Shown: in pieces, positions 37,731 to 45,295 of the stretch
How positions within the stretch are numbered: the first letter of the stretch is position 1
Layout: each line of letters starts with the position of its first letter
DNA from: Desulfonatronovibrio sp.
GTDB taxonomy: Bacteria; Desulfobacterota; Desulfovibrionia; Desulfovibrionales; Desulfonatronovibrionaceae
DNA: 64,000 nt
Reading direction: 5' to 3'
Assembly: GCA_003566455.1 (NCBI GenBank)
Contig: PXDF01000015.1
Coordinates: forward strand, 37,238 to 101,237
Notes under the pieces: model-generated
What the model saw: the letters and a program-made list of their open reading frames with translations, nothing else
Told to the model about the DNA's origin: nothing
Databases searched by the model: none
Position numbers and translations under genes: made by a program

Positions 37731-38804
37731 ATGCAAGAGTGGATCAAACAGCTCCAAAATATTGTAAATTCTCTGGAAAAACTTGAAAAGTTTATTAATG
37801 TTTCCCCTGAGGAAAAAGAAGCAATTACTTCCATGAAGACCAGGTGGGGCACAACTCCCTATTTTGCCTCACTTATGGATCCTGATGATCCTGGCTGTCC
37901 CATCCGCATGCAGGTTCTGCCGTCCAGGAAAGAACAGGAAAACTGTTACGGTTTGCAGGATTATCTGATATTCAAGGAAAACAGGGCAGTCGGTGAAAAA
38001 AGGCCTGATTGCATAGCCAGGCAGTATCAGGATCGCATAGCTTTCACTGTAACTGATATTTGCGCTAATTATTGCCGTCACTGTTTCCGTAAAGAACTCG
38101 TAGTGGATCAGGAGTTGAGCCTTCGCTTTGACTTGAACGAGGGCCTGGAATGGATCCGTGAACATACTGAAATCAGGGACGTGCTTGTAACGGGCGGAGA
38201 TCCCTTTATTCTGTCAGACGACAAGCTGGACCGGATAATCAATGAATTGCGCCGCATTCCTCATGTTGAGATGATTCGCTTTGGAACGAGAGTTCCTATT
38301 GTTCTGCCCCAGAGGATCACTCCTGAACTGATGGAAATTCTGGGGGACTTTCATCGTGTTCCCATCTGGATAAACACACAGTGCAACCATCCCGTGGAAA
38401 TCACGCAGCAAACCGCAGAGGCGGTGTTCAATCTGCTCAGATGCGGGGTAAATGTCGGCAATCAGGCAGTACTGCTCAAGGGCATAAATGACAATGTGGA
38501 GACCTTCAGGCTCTTGCACCAGAAATTGCTTTCTGTTAGGATAAGACCTTACTATGTATTTTATTGTGAGCCAGCTCCTGGCATTGATCATTTCAGGACC
38601 CCTGTGGAAAAAGGAGCAGAGCTTATACGCGACGCCCTGCGGGGCCACACTACAGGGCTGGCCCAGCCCATGTATGTGATTGCCACGAATATCGGCAAGG
38701 TGCCTTTGATGCCTGATTATTATATTCAGGAAAAGACTGACAAGGAGTATATCTTGAAAAATTACAAGGGACAGACCACAACCCTGCCCGTAATACCGGA
38801 ATGA
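37731..38804 (+). CDS. KamA-family radical SAM aminomutase
   Basis: 357 residues. The radical SAM cluster motif is C111-x3-C115-x2-C118 in TDICANYCRHCFRKE. VLVTGGDPFILSDDKL and RFGTRVPIVLPQRI are typical of lysine 2,3-aminomutases. The PLP lysine probably lies in IGKVPLMPDYYI, matching the G-K-x-P-x-x-P-x-Y block. Family members move the alpha amino group of lysine or glutamate to the beta position, either free (beta-lysine for osmolytes) or on EF-P (EpmB). Length is between the two groups. No ablB acetyltransferase or EF-P gene is adjacent, so the substrate stays open. Confidence 0.82.
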   Translation: MQEWIKQLQNIVNSLEKLEKFINVSPEEKEAITSMKTRWGTTPYFASLMDPDDPGCPIRMQVLPSRKEQENCYGLQDYLIFKENRAVGEKRPDCIARQYQDRIAFTVTDICANYCRHCFRKELVVDQELSLRFDLNEGLEWIREHTEIRDVLVTGGDPFILSDDKLDRIINELRRIPHVEMIRFGTRVPIVLPQRITPELMEILGDFHRVPIWINTQCNHPVEITQQTAEAVFNLLRCGVNVGNQAVLLKGINDNVETFRLLHQKLLSVRIRPYYVFYCEPAPGIDHFRTPVEKGAELIRDALRGHTTGLAQPMYVIATNIGKVPLMPDYYIQEKTDKEYILKNYKGQTTTLPVIPE

Positions 38805-38810
38805 CCATGC

Positions 38811-38841
38811 CGTCCCGGCCGGAAATGATCCGTCCGGGACG
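38811..38841. other. GC-rich stem-loop after the kamA-like gene
   Basis: Arms 38811-38823 (CGTCCCGGCCGGA) and 38829-38841 pair with one mismatch around a five-base loop, seven bases after the stop. There is no T-run, so it is a likely RNA 3' end or pausing structure rather than a classic terminator. The remainder of the gap to glnA shows no sigma54 box or riboswitch that I can identify. Confidence 0.5.
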
Positions 38842-39103
38842 CAATCAAACAAACCTCAGTCCTGTTCAATAAAATGTTGATCTGCGATAATAAAGACAAC
38901 GAACCGCCCCCCCCTGAAAGTCAGATATTCAGGCCCTTACAATCTTTTCTCAAAGCAAGAAACAACTGGTTCCGGCGATATATTCTCGGCCAGGCCGGGA
39001 ATTTATTCATCAATCCCAGGCCTCATCTCAGCAGCAGGGTATTCCCCTGGATTTTTTCAACCAAGTTAGAATTTTTTATGGGAATAATTAGGAGAAGAAA
39101 AAA

Positions 39104-40411
39104 ATGCGACTGGATAAGATTGAAAAGCTTATTAAAGAGTCAGACTCCACGGAAATAGCCTTTACCGACCTTAACGGACGCCTGAGGCGATTGCCGGTAA
39201 ACCCCAAAAATATCAAAGAGATCGTTAATGTCGGCATAGGCTTTGACGGCAGCTCTGTGGCTGGAATAGCTACTGTGGATAAAAGCGACCGCATGCTCAT
39301 GCCGGTTTTGGATAGTTTGAAAAGAATACGGTTCAAGGATAAAAATACATCCCTTTTTGTCGGTACCATTCATGATGAGCATGGTCAGAGGGCCAACACA
39401 GACCCTCGTTTTGTTCTGGAAAAGGTTGTCACTGAAGCCTATGAAGAGTTTGGCTTTCAATTCCTGGCCAGCCCTGAGTACGAATTTTTTCTGTTCAGAA
39501 AAGATGAATACTCCACCGATCTGAACACTGACAAGGCCGGATACTTTGATGCCGACCCCAGGGACAGGGGAGAAAACGTTCGCAACCATATCATAGACAT
39601 CTTCGCGGAATGTGACGTGCCCTTTGAAAAGGCTCATCATGAGGTGAGCCCCTCCCAGCACGAGATTAATTTTGAATGCTCATCTCCTCTGGTTGCATCG
39701 GATCGCACCCTTCTCTTCAGTTACGTGACCCATATGGTTGCCTCGGAACATGGTTTTCACGCGAGCTTTATGCCCAAGCCCTTTGATGATCAGAACAGGA
39801 ACGCCCTGCATATTCATTTGTCCATGCAGGACAAGCAGGGTAAAAACGTTTATTACGATAGAGAAAATGAGCACGGGATCAGTCTTCTGGCCCGCAGATT
39901 CATTGCCGGCATCCTCAAATACGCCCGGCAGACCTCAATACTTATGGCCTCAACCTTTAATTCATACAAGGCCTACGTAATTGAGCGTGAAGCTCCGGTG
40001 GTGGTTGGGTGGGGTCCCAGAAACAGGACATCCATGGTCAGGATTCCTTACGCCACCTGTCCAGAGGGGACCAGGCTGGAACTGAGAAGTCCGGATCCTG
40101 CCGGAAACATCTATCTGCAGATGGCAGCCTTTATCAAGATGGGCATTCAGGGTATCCGGGAAGATCTTGAATGTAACAGCCCCGATGCTGGTAAGGCATA
40201 TTTTCAATCCCAGGACAAAAAAATCTGGGATGAGCGGTTTTTGCCCAAATCCATGTATGAGGCTCTAGTGGAAGCTGAAAGAAGCACTTTTTTGAAAGAA
40301 ATGCTTGGCGAACAGCTCTACGATAATCTTATGACCCTGAAAACGGATGAATGGGAAGGACACCGAATTCATGTAACTCAGAGGGAGTTTGACAAGTATC
40401 TGCCTATTTAA
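39104..40411 (+). CDS. glnA: Glutamine synthetase, type I
   Basis: 435 residues. GIGFDGSSVAGIATVDKSDR and PEYEFFLFRKDE form part of the metal and glutamate sites, SQHEINFECSSPL and HASFMPKPFDDQNRNALHIH are conserved GS blocks, and RTSMVRIP with ELRSPDPAGNIYLQMAA completes the catalytic barrel. It makes glutamine from glutamate, ammonia and ATP. The classic adenylylation loop (NLYDLPPEE in enterobacteria) is not seen, consistent with the shorter GSI-alpha length, so regulation may be by feedback or GlnR-like means. AGGAG lies upstream of the ATG. Confidence 0.92.
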   Translation: MRLDKIEKLIKESDSTEIAFTDLNGRLRRLPVNPKNIKEIVNVGIGFDGSSVAGIATVDKSDRMLMPVLDSLKRIRFKDKNTSLFVGTIHDEHGQRANTDPRFVLEKVVTEAYEEFGFQFLASPEYEFFLFRKDEYSTDLNTDKAGYFDADPRDRGENVRNHIIDIFAECDVPFEKAHHEVSPSQHEINFECSSPLVASDRTLLFSYVTHMVASEHGFHASFMPKPFDDQNRNALHIHLSMQDKQGKNVYYDRENEHGISLLARRFIAGILKYARQTSILMASTFNSYKAYVIEREAPVVVGWGPRNRTSMVRIPYATCPEGTRLELRSPDPAGNIYLQMAAFIKMGIQGIREDLECNSPDAGKAYFQSQDKKIWDERFLPKSMYEALVEAERSTFLKEMLGEQLYDNLMTLKTDEWEGHRIHVTQREFDKYLPI

Positions 40412-40428
40412 CAGTTTCTTAAATCGTG

Positions 40429-40490
40429 CGACTTCCCTGTAACTGTTTGAGATTGATTCGCTCCCATCATACTGAAAGGTAAAAATCGAT
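40429..40490. repeat. Degenerate MITE-like repeat after glnA
   Basis: A worn copy: TTAAATCGTGCGACTTCCC, then AACTGTTTGAGATTGATTCG and GGTAAAAATCGATC. It keeps the order of the family motifs but lacks a clear CATTGCGAG core. Confidence 0.4.
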
Positions 40491-40604
40491 CAAATCAAAA
40501 GTTTTTTCAAGGGAGCACCAAGCAGTTTACTATTTTCAGAAACGTAAAACATTGCCGGTGAGCCCGTTCTTCAGTTACCCTTCAATGACCAATATCTTTC
40601 ATGG

Positions 40605-40982
40605 TCATATTCCCATGAGCATGTTCAGAACTCTGTTCATGTCCAAAAGGAGCTTTCTGGCGTCTTCAGTACCAGGATCTCCTGGCAAGGCAGAAAGAAC
40701 CCCAAGTCCCTCGCTTTTTTCATGAAATTCTTTTCTGCTCATTTCAGTAATCACAGCGGTATTGACCATGGCATCCACCCGTGAGATTTCTTTTACTAAT
40801 TCCAGGGGCTCATAGTCCGGAAGACTTTTATCCACTATAACCAGAGCGGGTTTGATTGACCGGACAAAATCAAGGGCATTCCGGCCGCTTTCAGCCAGAA
40901 CTGGTTCATGTTTCTTCAGGTCCAGTCCTGAAATAAACCCCGCAAGCTCATTAGACCTTGTGGTTACCAGCAAGATTTTCAT
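40605..40982 (-). CDS. Degenerate receiver-like protein at the end of the ORP cluster
   Basis: 125 residues that follow the CheY fold: strand ILLVTT, strand LVIVDKSLPD with an Asp51 at the phospho-acceptor place, strand TAVIT. The acidic pair that normally binds Mg2+ at the end of strand one is replaced by TT, and the conserved Lys after strand five is missing. It may be a phosphorylation-independent or pseudo-receiver. It lies 160 bases downstream of the last NifX-like gene of the cluster. Confidence 0.65.
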   Translation of the reverse strand: MKILLVTTRSNELAGFISGLDLKKHEPVLAESGRNALDFVRSIKPALVIVDKSLPDYEPLELVKEISRVDAMVNTAVITEMSRKEFHEKSEGLGVLSALPGDPGTEDARKLLLDMNRVLNMLMGI

Positions 40983-41053
40983 TTAAGTCCTCCAGTCCAT
41001 TCAGCTGAATGGACAGTAGATTGAAAAGTCACCGCCAATTTGATTGCTGTTCA

Positions 41054-41113
41054 GCACCCACTTGTGAAAAAAATATCCAGATGCCTGAAATTATGAATAT
41101 CTCAAGTGGGTGC
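41054..41113. repeat. CCGGCACCCA hairpin family, copy 2
   Basis: GCACCCACTTG (41054-41064) and its exact reverse complement CAAGTGGGTGC (41103-41113) with 38 bases between. It lies between the NifX-like gene and the receiver-like gene and could end the cluster transcript, though no T-run follows. Confidence 0.6.
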
Positions 41114-41142
41114 ACTAGAGCAATAGAAGGCTTATATCCTTG

Positions 41143-41523
41143 CTAAGCCTGACCGCCTCCGCAGGTAAATTCAGCCGTGAACCTGGACAGTCTGCCTTCC
41201 AGAAAGGCTTTTACCGCTTCAGCCACGTTAGGGGCATGACCGCCAAAAAACACCTCAATGCCCACCTGCTGAAAGCCCATTAAAGGTCTCATGCCCATGC
41301 CTCCGGCAATCAGGATATTGACCCCGTATCCGGCCAGGTGATTGACCGGGGCCATGCATCCGCCCTGAACATGGGGTACGTTTGGCAAAGTGCCTACAGC
41401 GGAGACTTCCCCGTTTTCCACTTCAACAATTGTGTACAGATCGCAATGTCCAAAGTGCTGGCCAAGTTGTGAGTCCAGTCCTCCCGGGCTGGCAGAGGGC
41501 AGGGCGATTTTTGTCTTTTCCAT
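41143..41523 (-). CDS. NifX/ORP-family protein (dinitrogenase iron-molybdenum cofactor domain)
   Basis: 126 residues of the NifX/NifB C-terminal fold (KIALPSASPGGLDSQLGQHF, NILIAGGMGMRPLMGFQQ). The fold binds small metal-sulfur clusters in nitrogenase assembly and in the Mo-Cu orange protein of Desulfovibrio. It ends in CGGGQA. It is the last of four NifX-type genes in this cluster and follows the MinD-like pair after a 326-base gap. Confidence 0.85.
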   Translation of the reverse strand: MEKTKIALPSASPGGLDSQLGQHFGHCDLYTIVEVENGEVSAVGTLPNVPHVQGGCMAPVNHLAGYGVNILIAGGMGMRPLMGFQQVGIEVFFGGHAPNVAEAVKAFLEGRLSRFTAEFTCGGGQA

Positions 41524-41849
41524 CTGAGTAACTCTCCTTTATATGGTTTTTGTATCAATTAACTGCAATTTTCAATGACCTGCAGAGTTTATGGCCTGTC
41601 TGGAGCTCAGGTTCCTCCATTTTTGACATGTCTGACCGTCGACGTCTTCGTTGTTAAACCATGCGTATCAGAGTTTTTCCGGCTCTGCAGGCTTACCTCA
41701 ACTCCTGATCTGGTAAATTGTCCAGCTGATGGTTTGCCTTACGGAAACGCGACAGGGGGTTCGCAAAAACAGGAACGTGAATCTCAGACTGGCCCATTCT
41801 ATGGCGAATAGTCCTTGTTTTTAAATTTAAATTGAGGGCATAAACCGCG
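41524..41849. other. Gap between MinD-like and NifX-like genes, no supported gene
   Basis: 326 bases. A plus-strand frame (41575-41811) and a short minus-strand frame starting MGQSEIHVPVFANPL are open, but neither has recognisable protein character. I see no sigma54 box at correct spacing. A ribosome binding site (GGAG) serves the NifX-like gene at 41523. Confidence 0.4.
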
Positions 41850-42716
41850 TCAAAGCAAATCACTGATTTTTTCCCATGTCTGTTTAACCATCAGAGCCAT
41901 ATTGGAATCCCTGATTTCAGTAACAACCTTTTTTTCCACCATGGCCCGGGTAAATATATCATCATGAGGGATATTTCCCACGAGTTCGTGACTGTTCTTC
42001 CGGCAGTAATCCTGAATCTTTGATGTCTGTTCCTGGTTCAGGTCGAATTTGTTGACGATTACCGCCACTCTGATTTTAAAATGTGAGCAAAGTTCAGCAA
42101 CCCTCATCAGATCATGCAGGCCTGAAGGGGTGGGTTCGGTTACAACAACAGCCAGATCAGTTCCAGACAGGGAGCTGATAACTGGGCAGCCTATACCGGG
42201 AGCCCCGTCGCAAAGGATAAGGTTTCTGCCTTCCTCTTTTGCCTTGGCCCTGGCCTTCTGTCTGAGAAGGGCCACCAGACGCCCGGAATTTTCAGCACCA
42301 GGAAAAAGTTGGGCATGAACCATAGTCCCGAATCTTGTTGAGCTGACGTACCAGTTGCCGCAATATCGCGGCGGGAACTCAACAGCTTCTTCAGGGCAGA
42401 AGCTGACGCAGACTTTACAGCCTTCACAGCGGAGTGGCTCAACCAGGTATTTGTCATCTTTAAAGCTGATGGCATCATAGCGGCACATTTCCGCGCAGGT
42501 GCCGCATGACTGGCATTTATCCTGATCAATCACAGCCTCGTTTCCAGAGATGAATTTCTCCTGTAAAATAACTTTCGGCGACAAAAGGATATGCAGGTCA
42601 GGGGCATCCACATCCAGGTCGCAGATGATCTTTTCCCTGTCCAGATGGGCAAAAGCTCCGGTCAGGGAAGTCTTTCCCGTGCCGCCCTTGCCGCTGATAA
42701 CTATCAACTCACGCAT
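41850..42716 (-). CDS. MinD/ParA-type ATPase with ferredoxin insert (second of pair)
   Basis: 288 residues. It has the deviant Walker A ISGKGGTGKTSLTGAF, then an inserted pair of [4Fe-4S] motifs (CQSCGTCAEMCRYDAI and CEGCKVCVSFCPEEAV), then the ATPase core (ILCDGAPGIGCPV, VTEPTPSGLHDLMRVAE). In D. vulgaris proteins of this build belong to the ORP complex, linked to MinD-like positioning of division. I chose ATG 42716, which overlaps the upstream gene by eight bases and has GGGAGG seven bases before it. The longer frame to 42776 is unlikely. Confidence 0.88.
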   Translation of the reverse strand: MRELIVISGKGGTGKTSLTGAFAHLDREKIICDLDVDAPDLHILLSPKVILQEKFISGNEAVIDQDKCQSCGTCAEMCRYDAISFKDDKYLVEPLRCEGCKVCVSFCPEEAVEFPPRYCGNWYVSSTRFGTMVHAQLFPGAENSGRLVALLRQKARAKAKEEGRNLILCDGAPGIGCPVISSLSGTDLAVVVTEPTPSGLHDLMRVAELCSHFKIRVAVIVNKFDLNQEQTSKIQDYCRKNSHELVGNIPHDDIFTRAMVEKKVVTEIRDSNMALMVKQTWEKISDLL

Positions 42717-43602
42717 AAGCGGCCTCCCGGTCATAACCCTGTAATTCCCTGGCCAGATCTGAAAATTTGTGTTCAAGTTCAGGACTGAGTCTGGCCACCA
42801 CCTGACCCTTTGAATAGGCCTGGGCTATATTCCGGTCGTATGGAATTGAGGCAAGGATGGGAAGTTTTTTTTCATCGCAGAACCGGTAAACACTGCTATC
42901 TCCCAGTCCGGCCCTGTTTATGACCACTGCCATGGGTTTGCCCATGGACGAGAAAGACTCCCAGGCCAGCCTGAAATCGTGAAAACCGAAAGGTGTGGGT
43001 TCTGTGACCAGGATGATCAAATCACTGTCCATTACCGCGCACACCGCTGGGCAACTCACTCCAGGAGGAGCGTCAATTATAGCGTCGGCCCTTTCTTTTC
43101 CCAGGATTTCCATCATTCTTTTTTTAACGATGGTCATTAATGGCGGGCTCATGGCTTCACCCACCCGAAGGCTGCCCATAAGAAAAGATATTTTGCCCAG
43201 GGATGATCCCTGGCTGAGGATTCCCAGTTCACGCTGTCCCGGGGATAAGGCTTTTTCAGGACATATGGCCAGACAGCCCCCGCACCCGTGACACATTTCA
43301 GTAAAGGTAAGCAGGGTCTCCCCCATTACTTTTATAGCCTGAAATTGACAGAGATCCGAACACATCCGGCAAAGGGTGCATTTTGACTCATCAACCACGG
43401 GTGTTTCCAGGTAAATTTTTTCCTGATGACTGATTTCCGGGTTTAAGAATAAATGCAGATTAGGCTCTTCAACGTCCAGATCCACGGCAAGGACAGGTTT
43501 TTTCCAGACACAAGCCAGTGAGGCTGAAACCGTGGTCTTCCCGGTACCGCCCTTACCGCTAGCAATTGATACTATCAAATTTGACTTCCTTTTGGGGTCC
43601 AT
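42709..43602 (-). CDS. MinD/ParA-type ATPase with ferredoxin insert (first of pair)
   Basis: 297 residues with the same order as its neighbour: ASGKGGTGKTTVSASLAC, ferredoxin motifs CTLCRMCSDLCQFQAI and CHGCGGCLAICPEKAL, then IIDAPPGVSCPAVCAV and VTEPTPFGFHDFRLA. The two genes are clear paralogues and overlap, so they probably form a heterodimer. They sit between NifX/ORP-type genes, as in Desulfovibrio orp operons. Confidence 0.9.
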   Translation of the reverse strand: MDPKRKSNLIVSIASGKGGTGKTTVSASLACVWKKPVLAVDLDVEEPNLHLFLNPEISHQEKIYLETPVVDESKCTLCRMCSDLCQFQAIKVMGETLLTFTEMCHGCGGCLAICPEKALSPGQRELGILSQGSSLGKISFLMGSLRVGEAMSPPLMTIVKKRMMEILGKERADAIIDAPPGVSCPAVCAVMDSDLIILVTEPTPFGFHDFRLAWESFSSMGKPMAVVINRAGLGDSSVYRFCDEKKLPILASIPYDRNIAQAYSKGQVVARLSPELEHKFSDLARELQGYDREAAYA

Positions 43603-43661
43603 TTCCGTGTTAAATTTAATTCCTCGACCAGTATCCTTAGTAATTTTTCTGATGGATCCTT

Positions 43662-44027
43662 CTATTTATTGGGATGGGAAGCGTAATCCACATGGCCGGA
43701 TTTATATTTTTCCACAGCCTCCCCCACACTCATGTTGTCCAGGTTCTGGACAACCTTAATGCCAGTCGCCCTCAGGGCTTGGAAAGCCTTGGGGCCTACA
43801 TAGCCGGTAAGAACAACCTTTGCACCGGAATCGGCAATGACCTGGGCAGCCTGAATTCCCGCGCCATGGGCCATTGCCTGGGACTGGCCATTATCAACGT
43901 ATTCATGTTCCATGGTCTCCGGATCAACCAGAACAAACCCTCCGGCCCGTCCAAACCTGGGATCAACCATGTCTTTCAGGGTTGGTCCTTCACTTGTAAC
44001 CGCGATTCTGCTCATTACTTTCTCCAC
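43662..44027 (-). CDS. NifX/ORP-family protein
   Basis: 121 residues: SRIAVTSEGPTLKDMVDPRF, GFVLVDPETMEHEYVDNG, AHGAGIQAAQVIADSGAKVV and VLTGYVGPKAFQALRATGIK are standard for the NifX/MTH1175-like fold seen in orange protein. The best candidate in the cluster for a true ORP, since it closely resembles the 47146-47646 protein without the glycine tail. It precedes the MinD-like pair by 59 bases. Confidence 0.87.
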   Translation of the reverse strand: MEKVMSRIAVTSEGPTLKDMVDPRFGRAGGFVLVDPETMEHEYVDNGQSQAMAHGAGIQAAQVIADSGAKVVLTGYVGPKAFQALRATGIKVVQNLDNMSVGEAVEKYKSGHVDYASHPNK

Positions 44028-44147
44028 GTCTATTTTTTCAATGTTTCTGGAAGGTCTAAAAGCAGAAACAATGCTTTTGTTCCTGCTTCATTTCTTGATT
44101 CCCTGCTTTCCCGCATTAGTGAGTTGCGGGCATGGCCTGCCATGGCG

Positions 44148-44369
44148 CTATACTCTTCCGCGCATAATTTCTCCACACTGGGGACATTTCATGTTCATGC
44201 ACGGAACTCCCCTTTCATGGGGAGACTGATGGCCGCATTTAGGACATGTGCACACACCGGCAGAGCCTGAAAATCTCGCACCCTGGACGCCTCCAGCTCT
44301 TGGATTCCGGCACTGGCCCGCGCCCTGACCCTTGCCGCCGCCTCCCTGTCCCTGATTTCTGCCTCTCAT
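44148..44369 (-). CDS. Possible nested zinc-ribbon protein with internal start
   Basis: Met125 of the NifX-zinc ribbon frame has AGGAGG eight bases upstream, a stronger site than that of the full gene. Starting here gives 73 residues: a Gly-rich head (RGRNQGQGGGGKGQGAG) and the zinc ribbon. Stand-alone Gly-rich zinc-ribbon proteins are common beside NifX genes in anaerobes. It could be made as a separate product from the same frame, or mark a recent fusion. Confidence 0.45.
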   Translation of the reverse strand: MRGRNQGQGGGGKGQGAGQCRNPRAGGVQGARFSGSAGVCTCPKCGHQSPHERGVPCMNMKCPQCGEIMRGRV

Positions 44370-44741
44370 ATCTGTAACCTCCTTGTTATTTTTAACTGAA
44401 TTGCCAAAACGGCAACAGCAACCAGGCATGGCAAAGTTTTCAATCTTGAAGCTGTCGCCAGTCCAGGCTTTTATAACCTGTTCAATATCGCCCGTGATAA
44501 AGGGAAAAACCCTGATTTTCATCCATTCCAGCCTGGTCTGGAGGTGATTTGAAATGGCTCCGCAAACCAGGACGTCCACGTCTTCTCTTGCCAGCCAGAT
44601 ACATCTGTCCAGACCACGCGGCAGGGTTTTGTAAACTTTGTTGATTTTCCCCCCTGGCTCAATATCCAACAGACAAATTTCTCCAGACACGTCAAAAACC
44701 GGGGAAACTCTTTTTTTCCAGGTTGAAAAAGCTACTTTCAT
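44148..44741 (-). CDS. NifX-like domain fused to zinc ribbon
   Basis: 197 residues. Residues 1-105 are a NifX-type domain (MKVAFSTWKKRVSPVFDVSG, DVLVCGAISNHLQTR) followed by CCC at 108-110. A glycine-rich linker (about 127-163) leads to a zinc ribbon with Cys 164, 166, 169, 181, 186 and 189 (CTCPKCG, CMNMKCPQCG). ATG 44741 was chosen because the domain begins there; the frame extends upstream to 44852 with no domain content and would overlap the sigma54 promoter. A strong internal ribosome binding site precedes Met125 (see 44148-44369). Confidence 0.78.
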   Translation of the reverse strand: MKVAFSTWKKRVSPVFDVSGEICLLDIEPGGKINKVYKTLPRGLDRCIWLAREDVDVLVCGAISNHLQTRLEWMKIRVFPFITGDIEQVIKAWTGDSFKIENFAMPGCCCRFGNSVKNNKEVTDMRGRNQGQGGGGKGQGAGQCRNPRAGGVQGARFSGSAGVCTCPKCGHQSPHERGVPCMNMKCPQCGEIMRGRV

Positions 44742-44803
44742 TAAAATATCCAAATAGAAAATAGTGAATGATCCTGCTGACGCAATACTGTGGAAAAGCA
44801 CAT

Positions 44804-44819
44804 AGCAATGAACGGGCCA
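44804..44819 (-). promoter_or_regulatory. Sigma54 promoter of the downstream ORP unit
   Basis: Minus strand: TGGCCC-GTTCA-TTGCT, ten of eleven consensus positions with exact spacing. Start of transcription would be near 44793, about 52 bases before the NifX-zinc ribbon ATG. The element AGTCTCATTA (44904-44913) lies 84 bases upstream of the -24 box and TGTCTTA (44937-44943) further up; both recur at the second ORP promoter. Confidence 0.75.
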
Positions 44820-44975
44820 GAATTTAATCAGCCTTTCTTGCCAAGACAACACCTTGAAATACTGATGATTTTTTACGAAGAATGAAGCTGATTCTTTGGA
44901 TAAAGTCTCATTATTAAAACCATAAAAGGTTTATTCTGTCTTATTTTGTAGACTATAAGAGGAGGGTCAGATATA

Positions 44976-45038
44976 ATGATTTGCTTAAAAGCCCCAGGCC
45001 CGGGGCCGGTGACCAAACCTGAAAGCAACTTAGAATGA
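44976..45038 (+). CDS. Possible 20-residue small protein
   Basis: MICLKAPGPGPVTKPESNLE is preceded by GAGGAGGG, a strong ribosome binding site nine bases before the ATG. It lies upstream of the ORP promoter on the opposite strand. No homologue comes to mind; it may be a remnant. Confidence 0.25.
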   Translation: MICLKAPGPGPVTKPESNLE

Positions 45039-45050
45039 TCCAAAACCTAA

Positions 45051-45158
45051 AAGATTGCCGCGGTCGAAGACTCCCTCGCAATGACAGATGAGGGCGCAGT
45101 CAGTTAATTTCTCTTTATCAGCCTGTTATTGCGAGGGATCGAAGCGACTGAAGCAATG
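45051..45158. repeat. Degenerate repeat of the CATTGCGAG family
   Basis: Inverted arms AGACTCCCTCGCAATGACAG and GTTATTGCGAGGGATCGAAG lie about 50 bases apart. The remainder of the 44853-45295 gap has the activator-site candidates near 44904-44943, the small frame at 44976, and no other supported feature. Confidence 0.5.
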
Positions 45159-45295
45159 ACTATGGAAACAATGTATTATCCTGAATTCACTGCCAATACG
45201 TTTTTAGTTGCTTGTAATCCCTGGACCTGATCAAAACCGGCAGTTGAGACAACTCGTTGTTGTTGAACTGAAAAACAACCCAGAAAATTGATTTT

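Noticed and set aside
38811..38841. Intrinsic terminator after the kamA-like gene
   Set aside because: The stem is strong but no T-run follows, so I list it only as a stem-loop.
38874..39158. 94-codon plus-strand frame before glnA
   Set aside because: It overlaps the glnA start in another frame and shows no domain; glnA has its own ribosome binding site and conserved N-terminus.
41575..41811. 78-codon plus-strand frame in the 41524-41849 gap
   Set aside because: No ribosome binding site, no recognisable motif; direction is opposite to the surrounding cluster.
44781..44796. Second sigma54-like box (CGCAATACTGTGG) next to the ORP promoter
   Set aside because: The -12 part fits but the -24 GG is missing on the minus strand; the box at 44804-44819 is far better.
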